From: Bacteroidales bacterium Bact_07 | Lineage (GTDB): Bacteria > Bacteroidota > Bacteroidia > Bacteroidales > Tenuifilaceae | Direction of reading: 5' to 3' | Length of the DNA stretch: 13,504 nucleotides | Assembly: GCA_001603415.1 (NCBI GenBank) | Contig: LUYY01000232.1 | Span: 1 to 13,504, forward strand | In this document: piece by piece, positions 1 to 7,978 of the stretch | Layout: every line of letters begins with the position of its first letter | How positions within the stretch are numbered: position 1 is the stretch's first letter | Notes under the pieces: generated by a model | What the model was told of the DNA's origin: nothing | The model's input: the letters and a program-made list of their open reading frames with translations, nothing else | Database searches by the model: none | Translations under genes and position numbers: made by a program

Positions 1-8
1 AAAATGTT

Positions 9-16
9 TAACTTTG
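9..16 (+). promoter_or_regulatory. Possible -7 promoter element for the DUF4783-nadC run
   Basis: TAACTTTG matches the Bacteroidota -7 consensus TAnnTTTG. The matching -33 TTG would fall outside the window, so only half of the promoter can be seen. It would give a leader of about 90 nt before the ATG at 116. Within that leader, a 13-nt direct repeat (78-90 and 107-119) includes the start codon in its second copy. Confidence 0.35.
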
Positions 17-115
17 GATTTGTTCTTGTATTTTTATTTTATAATGCTTTTATTTGGCTTACAATTTGTAGCTATTGAATGTTGAAATGAGTTCAATTTT
101 TGGGAAAATGTTGAA

Positions 116-559
116 ATGAAAATACCGCACATGTTACGTAAATCATTAGTTTATTTCATATCGGCTTTGCTTCTCATGGTTTCAAAAGCCGATACTTTAG
201 TTTATCAGGATTCGCCTGAAGCAATAGTTAAGAAGAGCGCCGAGGCCCTTGAAAAGGGCGATGTTGATAACTTAACCAGATATTTCTTCAAAACCGTTGA
301 AATCGATTTGCTTGGTGATGAAAACTTTTACAGTCAGGCTCAAGCGGTTCTGTTGCTGCGTTCGTTTTTTGAGAAAAATACCCCCGTTAAGTTTACTATT
401 AACCACCAGGGTGCAAAGGATTTAACGGCATTTGCCATTGGAACCCTGCAATGCAAGAACGGTTTGTTCCGCGTATCGATATTTTTAAAGACCGATCAGG
501 GAAAGACCTACATTCATCAATTCAGGGTTGAGCCCGAGTCGGCCATAAATCCAAAGTAA
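116..559 (+). CDS. Exported DUF4783-like (NTF2-fold) protein
   Basis: This 147-residue protein starts with a basic stretch followed by a hydrophobic segment (about residues 9-25, LVYFISALLLMVSKADT), which looks like a signal peptide for export to the periplasm or surface. The rest (about 33-140) has the pattern of the DUF4783 family of Bacteroidota, small NTF2/SnoaL-like proteins: a SPEAIVKKSAEALEKGD helix, then a strand-rich half with FTINHQG and IFLKTDQGKTYIHQFRVE. No catalytic residues are evident and the function is unknown. It ends 4 nt before nadC, so the two are almost surely co-transcribed. In Bacteroidota this family often sits directly before nadC (my recollection, not checked). ATG at 116 is chosen because it puts the signal peptide at the N-terminus. 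Confidence 0.8.
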   Translation: MKIPHMLRKSLVYFISALLLMVSKADTLVYQDSPEAIVKKSAEALEKGDVDNLTRYFFKTVEIDLLGDENFYSQAQAVLLLRSFFEKNTPVKFTINHQGAKDLTAFAIGTLQCKNGLFRVSIFLKTDQGKTYIHQFRVEPESAINPK

Positions 560-563
560 AACG

Positions 564-1415
564 ATGAATTCATACGAATATCTTATTGATAGGCTAATTG
601 ACTTAGCTATTGCCGAGGATATTGGCGATGGCGACCATTCTTCGCTTTCGTGCATACCCTCAAATGCCACTGGTGCTGTGCAGCTCATGATGAAGCAGGA
701 GGGTGTTATTGCCGGTTTGCCCATTGCTGAGCGCATATACAGGCGGATTGATAGCGATATTCAGGTTGATTTTCTGAAAATCGATGGCGAGTTGCTTCAA
801 CCTGGAGATGTTGCCTTTAAGGCTTATGGCAGGATTCATGCCCTTTTGCAGGCCGAAAGGATTGTTCTCAACGTTCTTCAGCGCATGAGCGGTGTTGCCA
901 CTCAAACTCGCGAATACGTTAGGCTATGTGAAGGGACAAAGGCAAAGGTGCTCGATACCCGCAAAACAACCCCTGGTATGCGCGTGCTCGACAAAATGGC
1001 TGTTGCCATTGGTGGGGGAGTGAATCACAGAATGGGACTTTTCGATATGATTATGCTAAAGGATAACCATATCGATTTTGCCGGCGGAATTGAGCAGGCA
1101 ATCCGATTGGCTAACGAATACCTTGCTAATACCGGACGTAAACTCGATATTGAGGTTGAAACACGCAACTTAAAGGATGTGGAAACCGTTTTACGCGTTG
1201 GCGGCGTTCGGCGCATCATGCTCGATAACTTTACGGTTGCCGATACCCGCAAGGCTGTTGTGCTGATTAATGGACGTTTCGAAACGGAATCGTCGGGAGG
1301 GATAAACCTCAGCACCATCCGCGACTATGCCCTTTGCGGTGTCGATTACATATCGGTTGGGGCAATCACCCATCAAATAAAGAGTATCGATATGAACCTA
1401 AAGAAAATTGATTAA
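564..1415 (+). CDS. nadC: Nicotinate-nucleotide pyrophosphorylase (carboxylating)
   Basis: Quinolinate phosphoribosyltransferase converts quinolinate and PRPP to nicotinate mononucleotide, CO2 and PPi in de novo NAD synthesis, in the cytosol. The 283-residue length is normal for the family. Recognisable motifs in order are EDIGDGDHSS (18-27), LNVLQRMSGVAT (102-113), DTRKTTPGMR (131-140, substrate phosphate binding), KDNHID (166-171), EVETRNL (197-203), IMLDN (218-222), ESSGGI (242-247) and VDYISVGAITH (260-270). All substrate-binding Arg, Lys and His residues expected in these blocks are present, so the enzyme should be active. It follows the exported protein by 4 nt and precedes a YihY-family gene by 6 nt, with no terminator between, suggesting one transcript. 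No nadA or nadB is visible in the window. Confidence 0.97.
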   Translation: MNSYEYLIDRLIDLAIAEDIGDGDHSSLSCIPSNATGAVQLMMKQEGVIAGLPIAERIYRRIDSDIQVDFLKIDGELLQPGDVAFKAYGRIHALLQAERIVLNVLQRMSGVATQTREYVRLCEGTKAKVLDTRKTTPGMRVLDKMAVAIGGGVNHRMGLFDMIMLKDNHIDFAGGIEQAIRLANEYLANTGRKLDIEVETRNLKDVETVLRVGGVRRIMLDNFTVADTRKAVVLINGRFETESSGGINLSTIRDYALCGVDYISVGAITHQIKSIDMNLKKID

Positions 1416-1421
1416 ATTTTG

Positions 1422-2381
1422 ATGAAGCCTTTCGGGAAATATAGGCCATTGTTAATGCGCTTTAGAGGCGCATTTACCCTGTTTCGCCGAAGGTTAAAAT
1501 ATTTTACCGTGCCCAGCCTCCACGGGGTTCCTGTTGTTGATGTTGTTCGATATTTTTTCCGGGGAATTGTAAACGGTGCCATTACTACCAGGGCCTCTGC
1601 TGTTGCTTTTAGCTTTTTTCTGGCTACCGTTCCCTTGCTGATTTTCATTTTTACGCTTATCCCTTACCTGCCGCTGGAAAACTTTCAGTTTCAGCTGCTA
1701 CAGCTTGCCAAGGGAATCATGCCAACCTATGCTTACCAAACCGTTGAGGCAACTCTGGTTGAGGTGGTAACCACTAAAAGCTCCGGTTTGCTTTCGTTTG
1801 GCTTTCTGGCGGCGGTCTTTTTTAGCCATAATGGTGTAAGTGCATTAATCGATGCGTTCAATGCCACCTACCACGCAATTGAAACCCGCACCTTCATTGA
1901 GCAGCACTTAATAGCCCTGCTATTAACCTTTTTGTTACCCCTTATTGTAATTGTTGGCATTGTATTGCTTTTTTTTGGAGAGTACCTGTTGAACATTTTA
2001 GGCGATTGGGGTGTTTTACATTCATCGTCGATTTTGATTATTGCTATGATTATTAAATGGTTACTTGCCATACTGGTTTTCTTTTTTGGGATTTCGCTGG
2101 TTTACTACCTTGCCCCATCGCGTAGGGATAAGTTTAGCTTTTTCTCCCCGGGAGCCATACTTGCAACCATACTTATTATTCTTACCTCATTTGCTTTTTC
2201 CTACTACGTAAACCACTTTGGACAGTATAACAAGTTCTATGGTTCGCTTGGCGGGTTAATAGCCTTTCAACTTTGGCTATATTTTAATGCATTTGGTTTG
2301 ATTCTGGGGTTTGACTTGAATGCCAGTATCCGCAGCGCCATTAATGGTCGTAGGCATCGAATCGACATTCAAATGGATTAA
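1422..2381 (+). CDS. YihY/BrkB family inner membrane protein
   Basis: This 319-residue integral membrane protein has about six hydrophobic segments (near residues 60-81, 122-138, 163-186, 203-230, 244-264 and 275-298) after a basic N-terminal tail. The blocks TTRASAVAFSFFLATVP (55-71) and YGSLGGLIAFQLWLYFNAFG (273-292) are the characteristic ends of the YihY/BrkB (formerly 'RNase BN') family. The old RNase assignment is wrong for this family and its biochemical role is not established; transport or cell-envelope roles have been proposed. I start at ATG 1422, 6 nt after the nadC stop, rather than at the TTG three bases earlier. It is the third gene of the + strand run, followed by pdxH about 20 nt downstream. 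Confidence 0.92.
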   Translation: MKPFGKYRPLLMRFRGAFTLFRRRLKYFTVPSLHGVPVVDVVRYFFRGIVNGAITTRASAVAFSFFLATVPLLIFIFTLIPYLPLENFQFQLLQLAKGIMPTYAYQTVEATLVEVVTTKSSGLLSFGFLAAVFFSHNGVSALIDAFNATYHAIETRTFIEQHLIALLLTFLLPLIVIVGIVLLFFGEYLLNILGDWGVLHSSSILIIAMIIKWLLAILVFFFGISLVYYLAPSRRDKFSFFSPGAILATILIILTSFAFSYYVNHFGQYNKFYGSLGGLIAFQLWLYFNAFGLILGFDLNASIRSAINGRRHRIDIQMD

Positions 2382-2402
2382 GATTTAAATAATGTAGATG
2401 CC

Positions 2403-3047
2403 ATGAGTCCAAAAGACCTTAACGAGCTAAGGCATGAGTATTCCTTGAAATCGCTCAATGAGAGTGAGGTAAAAACATCACCCATTGAGCAGTTTGACCA
2501 GTGGCTGAACGAGGCCATAAATTCCGGTATACTGGAGCCCAATGCCATGACCCTTGCAACATCAACTTTCGATGGCAAACCATCGGCCAGAGTGGTTTTG
2601 CTAAAGCACTACGATGAGAAGGGACTATCGTTTTTCACTAACTACGAAAGCCGAAAGGCTAAAAACATACTCCAAAACCCTTATGGCGCCCTTGTTTTTT
2701 TCTGGCCTGAGCTGGAACGACAGATAAGAATTGAAGGTAAAATACAAAAGACAACTGATACCGAAAGCGACAGGTATTTCAAAACACGACCCGAGGCTAG
2801 CAAAATTGGGGCTTGGGCATCGCCTCAAAGTTCAGTAATTCCCAACCGGAAATACCTTGAGCGCTTAATGTCCGACTTTGAGGAGGAGTTTAAGGGCAAA
2901 CCCATTAAGCGTCCACCTAATTGGGGTGGTTACATCTTGGTTCCAACACTTTTTGAATTCTGGCAGGGGCGACCAAACCGTTTGCACGATAGAATACAGT
3001 ATTCCCTTGTAAATAATCAGTGGAAAATTGAGCGGTTAGCTCCTTAA
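2403..3047 (+). CDS. pdxH: Pyridoxamine/pyridoxine 5'-phosphate oxidase
   Basis: This FMN enzyme oxidises pyridoxine or pyridoxamine 5'-phosphate to pyridoxal 5'-phosphate, the last step of the DXP-dependent PLP route and of salvage. The 214 residues match the usual 200-220. Seen in order: the N-terminal LRHEYSLKSLNE segment, PNAMTLATSTFDGKPSARVV (about 46-65), the FMN-binding VLLKHYDEKGLSFFTNYESRK block (about 65-85), VFFWPELERQIRIEG, WASPQSSVI, RPPNWGGY, and the C-terminal substrate-binding FEFWQGRPNRLHDRI, equivalent to the RLHDR end of the E. coli enzyme. It closes the + strand run and converges with the kinase gene, leaving only 3 bp between stop codons, so no separate terminator fits there. 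Confidence 0.96.
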   Translation: MSPKDLNELRHEYSLKSLNESEVKTSPIEQFDQWLNEAINSGILEPNAMTLATSTFDGKPSARVVLLKHYDEKGLSFFTNYESRKAKNILQNPYGALVFFWPELERQIRIEGKIQKTTDTESDRYFKTRPEASKIGAWASPQSSVIPNRKYLERLMSDFEEEFKGKPIKRPPNWGGYILVPTLFEFWQGRPNRLHDRIQYSLVNNQWKIERLAP

Positions 3048-3050
3048 CGT

Positions 3051-6000
3051 TTATCGCGATTTCTTTTCGATTAAGCTTAATATTTTTTTGATAAGCAGAT
3101 GTGAATCGATGGGTTTGGTTACGTAATCATCGCAACCGCTTTCGATGCTCTTGTTAAACTCCGACTGGAGTGCATATGCTGTTTGGGCAATAATAGGCAA
3201 ATCGGGGCGCAGGCGTTTGAACTCCGCCGCTATTGTGTAACCATCGGCATCGGGTAGTCTGATGTCGAGCAGAACAATGCTAATATCCTTGTGTTTTTTG
3301 AATAAAACCCTTGCCTCGCGGGCATTATGTGCAAAAAGAGTTTTTGCACCGGTTGGTTCTAGCAAACGTTCAAAGTAAAGCCTAATCTCCTTGATATCCT
3401 CAACAACTAAAATCTTTTTATCTTTCAATAGTTCTGGTGAAAGGAGTTCTTGAGTACTGCTTTTTGATTTACTAACTTTATCGTCGCCTTCCTGGAATGG
3501 AATTGTAAAATAGAAGGTTGAGCCTTGCCCTTCGGTACTATCAACCCAGATATGTCCACCAAGCAAATCGACCAAACCCTTGGAAATGGCTAACCCTAAG
3601 CCGCTACCGCCATAAATGCGTGTGTAGCTGTCGTCGGCTTGCCGGAAACGTTCAAAAATTAAGGCCTGTTTTTCGGGCGAGATGCCAATGCCAGTATCCT
3701 GAACATAGCACTGGATGTATGGCATATCCTCGTCAATCAATAAGTTATACCCAAAGCGAATGCTACCGGTAGGGGTAAACTTTATGGCATTACTCAGCAA
3801 ATTGCTTAAAATTTGTCGGATTCTAATGGGATCGGAGTAGATTGTAAAAGGTGATTCCTGAGGCATTTCGGGCTTAAGAAGCAGTGTTTTCTGGTCGGGT
3901 TTTCGGGATAGTTGATTTGAGTAAATGGCATAGAGTTCCTGAAATAGCTCATTTAGGTCGAATGATGTTTTGTTTATGCGAATTTGATTCGATTGAATTT
4001 TTGAAATGTCAATTATATCTTCAATTAGGGCAAGTAGTTGGTTGCCGCTATTTTCAATGAGTTCGATATATTGCTTCCCGGTTTCGCTGAGATTTTCTTC
4101 GGCTCTAAGCAGTTGAATAAAACCCAGCACAGCATTCATGGGCGAACGGATTTCGTGGCTCATATTTGATAGAAATGCCGTTTTTAGCCTGTCCGATTCT
4201 TCGGCTTGTTCCTTTGACCTAATGAGTTCCTGCTCAATTAACTTTCGTTCAGTAATATCATTGGCAATACCCACTGTGGCTATAGGCTCGTTAAACTCGT
4301 TGTAAACCGGCGAAGTGGACAGGTATATAGGGAAAATTGTTCCATCCTTTCTTACATTTAATAGCTCGCCTTTCCAACCACCTTTTAGGGTTGCTGCGTG
4401 GATTTCTTTACCGAGTTCGGAATCAAACCCGATTGGTCGTATAATGTTCAGGTTTTTCCCTAAAATCTCGGTTTGGTTGTACCCATATATTTTACTGAAC
4501 GCCGGGTTGACGTATATGAAATTACCATTAAGGTCAGTAATTGATATACTATCGTTTGCGTTCATAATGGTTTGGGCCAGAATTCTTATTTCTTCCTCAA
4601 ACTTCTTTTGTTGGGTTATATCGCGCAGCAAAACAAGGAATATCTTTTCACTGGCAGGAACAATGCGGGCTTCGTAGTAGAAAGTGTTTTTTTCATGCTT
4701 AAAGAAATACTCAAAGCGTTGAAGTTTGCCAGTTACGGTTGCATAGTTAAGCGCCTCGGAGTATTTTTCAAAAATGGCTGGTGGAAAGATTTCGGAGATA
4801 TTTTTCCCTAAGTGAAGATTAGTAATTTCGGGGTAGAACGTGATGTCAGTGGGAGCAAAATCAATAAGAATGCCTTGGTGGTTAATTCGGAATAAATGGT
4901 CAGGAATAGCCAAAAGCATGGCTTTGAATTTTGCTTCGCTCTCAGTTAGTTCGTCAATGGCAATTTTACGATCGGTAACATCGGTAAGCATACCATCGAA
5001 ATAGGTGGCATCGGGGTTTTCAGTTATGTTTGGCTGAAGAATATTTTGAACCCAAATGGATGACCCATCGTTTTTTAACATTTGAACCTCAACGGGGCTC
5101 TTAGCTGTTGAACAGCTAACCAGCCATTCCTCAAAGTGGCTTACAAGCAATTTGATATTTGTCCCGGTAACCGATTCGGAGTCTTTAAATCCAAAAATGT
5201 TTGCAAAGGCAGGGTTACAGTAAATAATTTGTCCATTACGGAGTATTCGGTATAGCCCAACGGGGATTTGTTCGGTTAGCGACCGATACTTCTCCTCGCT
5301 TTCGCGGAGTATGGCCTCGGCATTTATCCGGTCGGTTATATCGCGGCACATCACTAAAACAACCGATAGCCCAAAGTAATCGCCACGGCTAAAAACAATA
5401 TCAATGGGAATAGGGTCGCCATTTCTCTTGATTCCCCAAAATTCCATTTTTTGGGGATGCCCTTGATATGCAAGCCTTATAAATCGAACCACCTCTTCGA
5501 GTGAAGTTTGGGATTGGTCAGTAATGTCATGAATGGTTTTGCCCAGGAATTCAACTCTAGTGTAGCCCAAAAGCATCAGTATGCTTTTATTGGCATCCAG
5601 AATCACCCCGCTTGAATCGATAATTAGTATCCCCTCGCTTGAGTTGTTGAATAATCCCTTGTAGCTTTCCTCGCTTTCCCTTAAAGCCTTTTCGGCTTGT
5701 TTACGAATACCGATGTCGCGGATGAAAACAATATCGATTTTTTCTCCGGCAAGTTCAACTATTTTTGCGTTAAATTCAACATGTAGTTCTTCTCCTTGGC
5801 TCGAAAGCAGGATGGTTTCGTAAAGCGAGGGTTCATTCTTGCCAGCAAGCCGATTATTATAGATTTTAAGTATTCTTTCTTTTTGTATTGGGTGTATAAA
5901 TTTGGTGATGGGTTGATTTAAAAACTCTTCGGGATTGGTTTTTAGAACCTCAATAATTTTTGGGTTGCCATAGGTTACCAGGCCATCCTTAATAAACACA

Positions 6001-6842
6001 ATACCATCGTTGGAGTGCTCCACCAGAATCCTGTACATCTCCATCGATTCCTTAAGTGCCTCTTCGGCTTGTTTGGCACGGCTTATATCGGTTGAGATAA
6101 CCATTATGCCATACTTGCCGTTAGGGAATATAACCCTGGTTTCGTGAAGTTGAACAAAGCGTTTACTCCCGTCTTTTCGGATATTGTAAACCTCCGTAAT
6201 AAGCGATTCGCCCCGTAATATTTTTTGGATATTGGCATCAACTTGTTCCGTTAGCTCTTTGGGAGCTAAATCGTGGAATCGCATTTTCAGGAATTCATCG
6301 CGCGAATACCCCAAAATATCTGTGGCTGCAGTGTTTGTGTAGATAATATTTCCCTCGTCGTCGCTAAGGAGAACGCCGTTAGGTGATTGCTCAAAAATAA
6401 TTCGCCAGGCTTGCTCCTCGGTTATAATCTTTTTAAGCCTGATATGGTTAGTATCGAAGTTGCTGTTTGCAAAGGTTTCAGCTTTTTGTATCTGTTTCTT
6501 AAGCAACTGTAACTCAATGGCAAGGTCTAACTCCTTGTCAGTGAAATTGGGCTCAATATGTAAACTCTCAGGGAGGTTAACTATTTGGTTGGCAATTTCT
6601 TTATAGGCTTTTCCTGTATAGTAAAGGATTACACCATCATACTCAAGCGATATCTCTTTAAATTTTTGGAATGTTTTTTCGTTTTCAATACCTACAATGG
6701 CAACATTAAAGATTGGTAATTCGATATCGGCAGCAACTTTATCAAGGCTAAGGCACGAATACCCCTTTCCTTCCAGTATTTTTTCAAATTTATCAACCGG
6801 AAGTAATTGATTAATAATAAGTAACGCTACTTTCGATGCCAA
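3051..6842 (-). CDS. Soluble hybrid histidine kinase with six PAS domains and a C-terminal receiver
   Basis: This 1263-residue sensor kinase has no convincing membrane segment and should be cytosolic. Order: N-terminal Rossmann/receiver-like region without a clear phospho-acceptor (about 1-118); a linker; six PAS repeats (about 140-262, 265-385, 390-512, 515-632, 635-750, 753-870), most ending in a D-I-T/S-x-R/Q type exit and joined by EALRESEE-like linkers; HisKA with the H-box SNMSHEIRSPMN (phospho-His 896); HATPase_c with the N-box LSNLLSNAIKFT (1012-1023), G1 DTGIGIS (1049-1055), F-box FERFRQ (1063-1068) and G2 GGSGLGL (1078-1084); and a receiver (about 1142-1260) with VVED, phospho-Asp 1193 in VLLDIRLPD and Lys 1243 in VTKP. 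All catalytic residues are present. The only usable start near the N-terminus is TTG at 6842; an in-frame stop lies two codons upstream. Partner and ligand are unknown. It has no response-regulator gene beside it, so the phosphorelay target lies elsewhere. Confidence 0.93.
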   Translation of the reverse strand: MASKVALLIINQLLPVDKFEKILEGKGYSCLSLDKVAADIELPIFNVAIVGIENEKTFQKFKEISLEYDGVILYYTGKAYKEIANQIVNLPESLHIEPNFTDKELDLAIELQLLKKQIQKAETFANSNFDTNHIRLKKIITEEQAWRIIFEQSPNGVLLSDDEGNIIYTNTAATDILGYSRDEFLKMRFHDLAPKELTEQVDANIQKILRGESLITEVYNIRKDGSKRFVQLHETRVIFPNGKYGIMVISTDISRAKQAEEALKESMEMYRILVEHSNDGIVFIKDGLVTYGNPKIIEVLKTNPEEFLNQPITKFIHPIQKERILKIYNNRLAGKNEPSLYETILLSSQGEELHVEFNAKIVELAGEKIDIVFIRDIGIRKQAEKALRESEESYKGLFNNSSEGILIIDSSGVILDANKSILMLLGYTRVEFLGKTIHDITDQSQTSLEEVVRFIRLAYQGHPQKMEFWGIKRNGDPIPIDIVFSRGDYFGLSVVLVMCRDITDRINAEAILRESEEKYRSLTEQIPVGLYRILRNGQIIYCNPAFANIFGFKDSESVTGTNIKLLVSHFEEWLVSCSTAKSPVEVQMLKNDGSSIWVQNILQPNITENPDATYFDGMLTDVTDRKIAIDELTESEAKFKAMLLAIPDHLFRINHQGILIDFAPTDITFYPEITNLHLGKNISEIFPPAIFEKYSEALNYATVTGKLQRFEYFFKHEKNTFYYEARIVPASEKIFLVLLRDITQQKKFEEEIRILAQTIMNANDSISITDLNGNFIYVNPAFSKIYGYNQTEILGKNLNIIRPIGFDSELGKEIHAATLKGGWKGELLNVRKDGTIFPIYLSTSPVYNEFNEPIATVGIANDITERKLIEQELIRSKEQAEESDRLKTAFLSNMSHEIRSPMNAVLGFIQLLRAEENLSETGKQYIELIENSGNQLLALIEDIIDISKIQSNQIRINKTSFDLNELFQELYAIYSNQLSRKPDQKTLLLKPEMPQESPFTIYSDPIRIRQILSNLLSNAIKFTPTGSIRFGYNLLIDEDMPYIQCYVQDTGIGISPEKQALIFERFRQADDSYTRIYGGSGLGLAISKGLVDLLGGHIWVDSTEGQGSTFYFTIPFQEGDDKVSKSKSSTQELLSPELLKDKKILVVEDIKEIRLYFERLLEPTGAKTLFAHNAREARVLFKKHKDISIVLLDIRLPDADGYTIAAEFKRLRPDLPIIAQTAYALQSEFNKSIESGCDDYVTKPIDSHLLIKKILSLIEKKSR

Positions 6843-6893
6843 TTCTTACAGCATTTTCATGGGGGTAATATATGGTATTTTTACGTTTGTTAA

Positions 6894-6901
6894 CAAATTT
6901 A
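6894..6901 (-). promoter_or_regulatory. Possible -7 element for the kinase gene
   Basis: On the minus strand TAAATTTG matches TAnnTTTG about 50 nt before the kinase start. I see no TTG at the expected 17-23 nt upstream spacing, so this is a half match only. Confidence 0.3.
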
Positions 6902-6978
6902 CGGTTCCTTTTTAGTGTGTTTTTTACCGAAAAGGACTAATGGTTGACAAATGCTGGAGTTAGATTGATTAATTGCGT

Positions 6979-7449
6979 TTACCTTCTGAGGGTAGCTACC
7001 AAACGGTTGGGATTAAGTAAAAGGTCGAGTGCGTGGTTTACCGAGTAACAAACCACAGTGGCATGCTTAAGGGATTGCGAGGAGGCACCTTCGGCTTGAA
7101 TGGTTACTATGCTTAAAGCGGCATGCTTTAGCATTTGCCAATCGTTGTATCCATTCCCAATAGCAGCACATCTTTTCTTGCCAAGTTGTTTTATGTAGAT
7201 TTTTTTCTGTCTGTCCTGTTGTTCCTTTTCAAGTATCTTAACGTGGCAGTTAATCCCTTTAAGCTGATTGGCCACGGTTCCAAAGGTGTCGGCGGTAATC
7301 ACATGAATGCTCAGTTTGCCCGAGAGTTCCTGTAAGCGTTCCTTTACTCCATCAATCAGATTGCCATCAACGGCAAGCGTGCCATTGAAATCGAGCACAA
7401 GATGTTCAAGGTGAAATGTTTTTCTTCCCGGAATATCTATCGTTATCAT
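6979..7449 (-). CDS. Small HAD-fold protein (soluble P-type-ATPase-like, COG4087 type)
   Basis: This 156-residue protein has the HAD core without a large cap. Motif I is DFNGTLA (Asp20, Asn22, Thr24), motif II is the VITAD strand (about 50-54), and motif IV is GNGYND (98-103). The second motif I Asp that typical HAD phosphatases use as general acid is Asn here. That resembles the small 'soluble P-type ATPase' proteins (COG4087) rather than ordinary phosphatases, so catalytic activity and substrate are open. The start is 3 nt after the stop of the CYTH gene, so the two form an operon. A phosphate-ester or polyphosphate-related pairing with the CYTH triphosphatase is conceivable but is only inference. 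Confidence 0.8.
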   Translation of the reverse strand: MITIDIPGRKTFHLEHLVLDFNGTLAVDGNLIDGVKERLQELSGKLSIHVITADTFGTVANQLKGINCHVKILEKEQQDRQKKIYIKQLGKKRCAAIGNGYNDWQMLKHAALSIVTIQAEGASSQSLKHATVVCYSVNHALDLLLNPNRLVATLRR

Positions 7450-7452
7450 GGG

Positions 7453-7923
7453 TCAAGCATTTTTCCAGTTAGAGTATGGGTTTTCGGATAGGTATGAATT
7501 ATAGTAGCGGAAATCGTGAGTAACCTCTTGGGTAACCCAATCGGGTAGAGTAAACCTTTCATCTTCGGTTTGCAATTCAAGTTCAGCAAGCACTAAGCCT
7601 TTATTATTTCCTTCAAAAACATCAACCTCCCATGTTTTTCCTTTATGGTTAATCAAATACCTGTTTTTTTCTATAACTGCTCCGCAAAACTTATGTATCA
7701 GCTCATAGGCCTTATCGATAGGTATTTCAAATTCAATTTCTTCTCTGGCTATACCTTGAACTTGACCTTTGATGGTCATTAAGGCTTTTTCGCCTTTTAT
7801 TCTTACCCTTATTGTCTTTTCGGGGTTTGTGGTAAGATAACCCTGCACAATTTTGATGGGTTTGGGCTTTGAAAGGTTTTCCCACCTCTGTATATCAACC
7901 AGGTATTTGCGTTCAATTTCCAT
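7453..7923 (-). CDS. CYTH domain protein (probable inorganic triphosphatase)
   Basis: This 156-residue single-domain protein begins with the signature EIERKYL (residues 2-8, the ExExK motif that binds triphosphate and metal). Other tunnel-lining residues are visible: IRVRIKG (38-44), MTIKG (49-53), REEIEFEI (60-67), EVDVFEG (99-105) and LAELELQ (112-118). CYTH (triphosphate tunnel) enzymes hydrolyse tripolyphosphate or other triphosphates; this short form resembles bacterial YgiF/NeuTTM-like stand-alone domains. I chose the ATG at 7923 rather than one 27 nt upstream because the family begins at MEIERK and the longer form would run into the upstream terminator hairpin. The HAD gene follows 3 nt downstream. 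I see no clear promoter of its own. Confidence 0.9.
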   Translation of the reverse strand: MEIERKYLVDIQRWENLSKPKPIKIVQGYLTTNPEKTIRVRIKGEKALMTIKGQVQGIAREEIEFEIPIDKAYELIHKFCGAVIEKNRYLINHKGKTWEVDVFEGNNKGLVLAELELQTEDERFTLPDWVTQEVTHDFRYYNSYLSENPYSNWKNA

Positions 7924-7930
7924 ACTGTAA

Positions 7931-7960
7931 AAATAAAAAAGCCCGCCCAAACAGGCGAAC
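7931..7960 (-). terminator. Intrinsic terminator of the ars operon
   Basis: On the minus strand GTTCGCC, a 6-nt loop and GGCGGGC form a 7-bp stem (two G-T pairs), followed directly by TTTTTTATTTT. It lies 18 nt after the exporter stop codon and only about 8 nt before the CYTH start. Expression of the CYTH-HAD pair would therefore depend on read-through or on a promoter that I cannot see. Confidence 0.8.
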
Positions 7961-7978
7961 TTTTAGCCAAGTTTTTTA

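Noticed and set aside
78..119. 13-nt direct repeat AATGTTGAAATGA before the first gene
   Set aside because: Only two short copies are present and they can arise by chance in AT-rich DNA; the start codon overlap is curious but no function is supported.
3518..3772. Plus-strand open frame opposite the kinase gene
   Set aside because: It lies fully inside the HATPase-coding region of a well-supported kinase gene and shows no recognisable domain; it is an antisense shadow.
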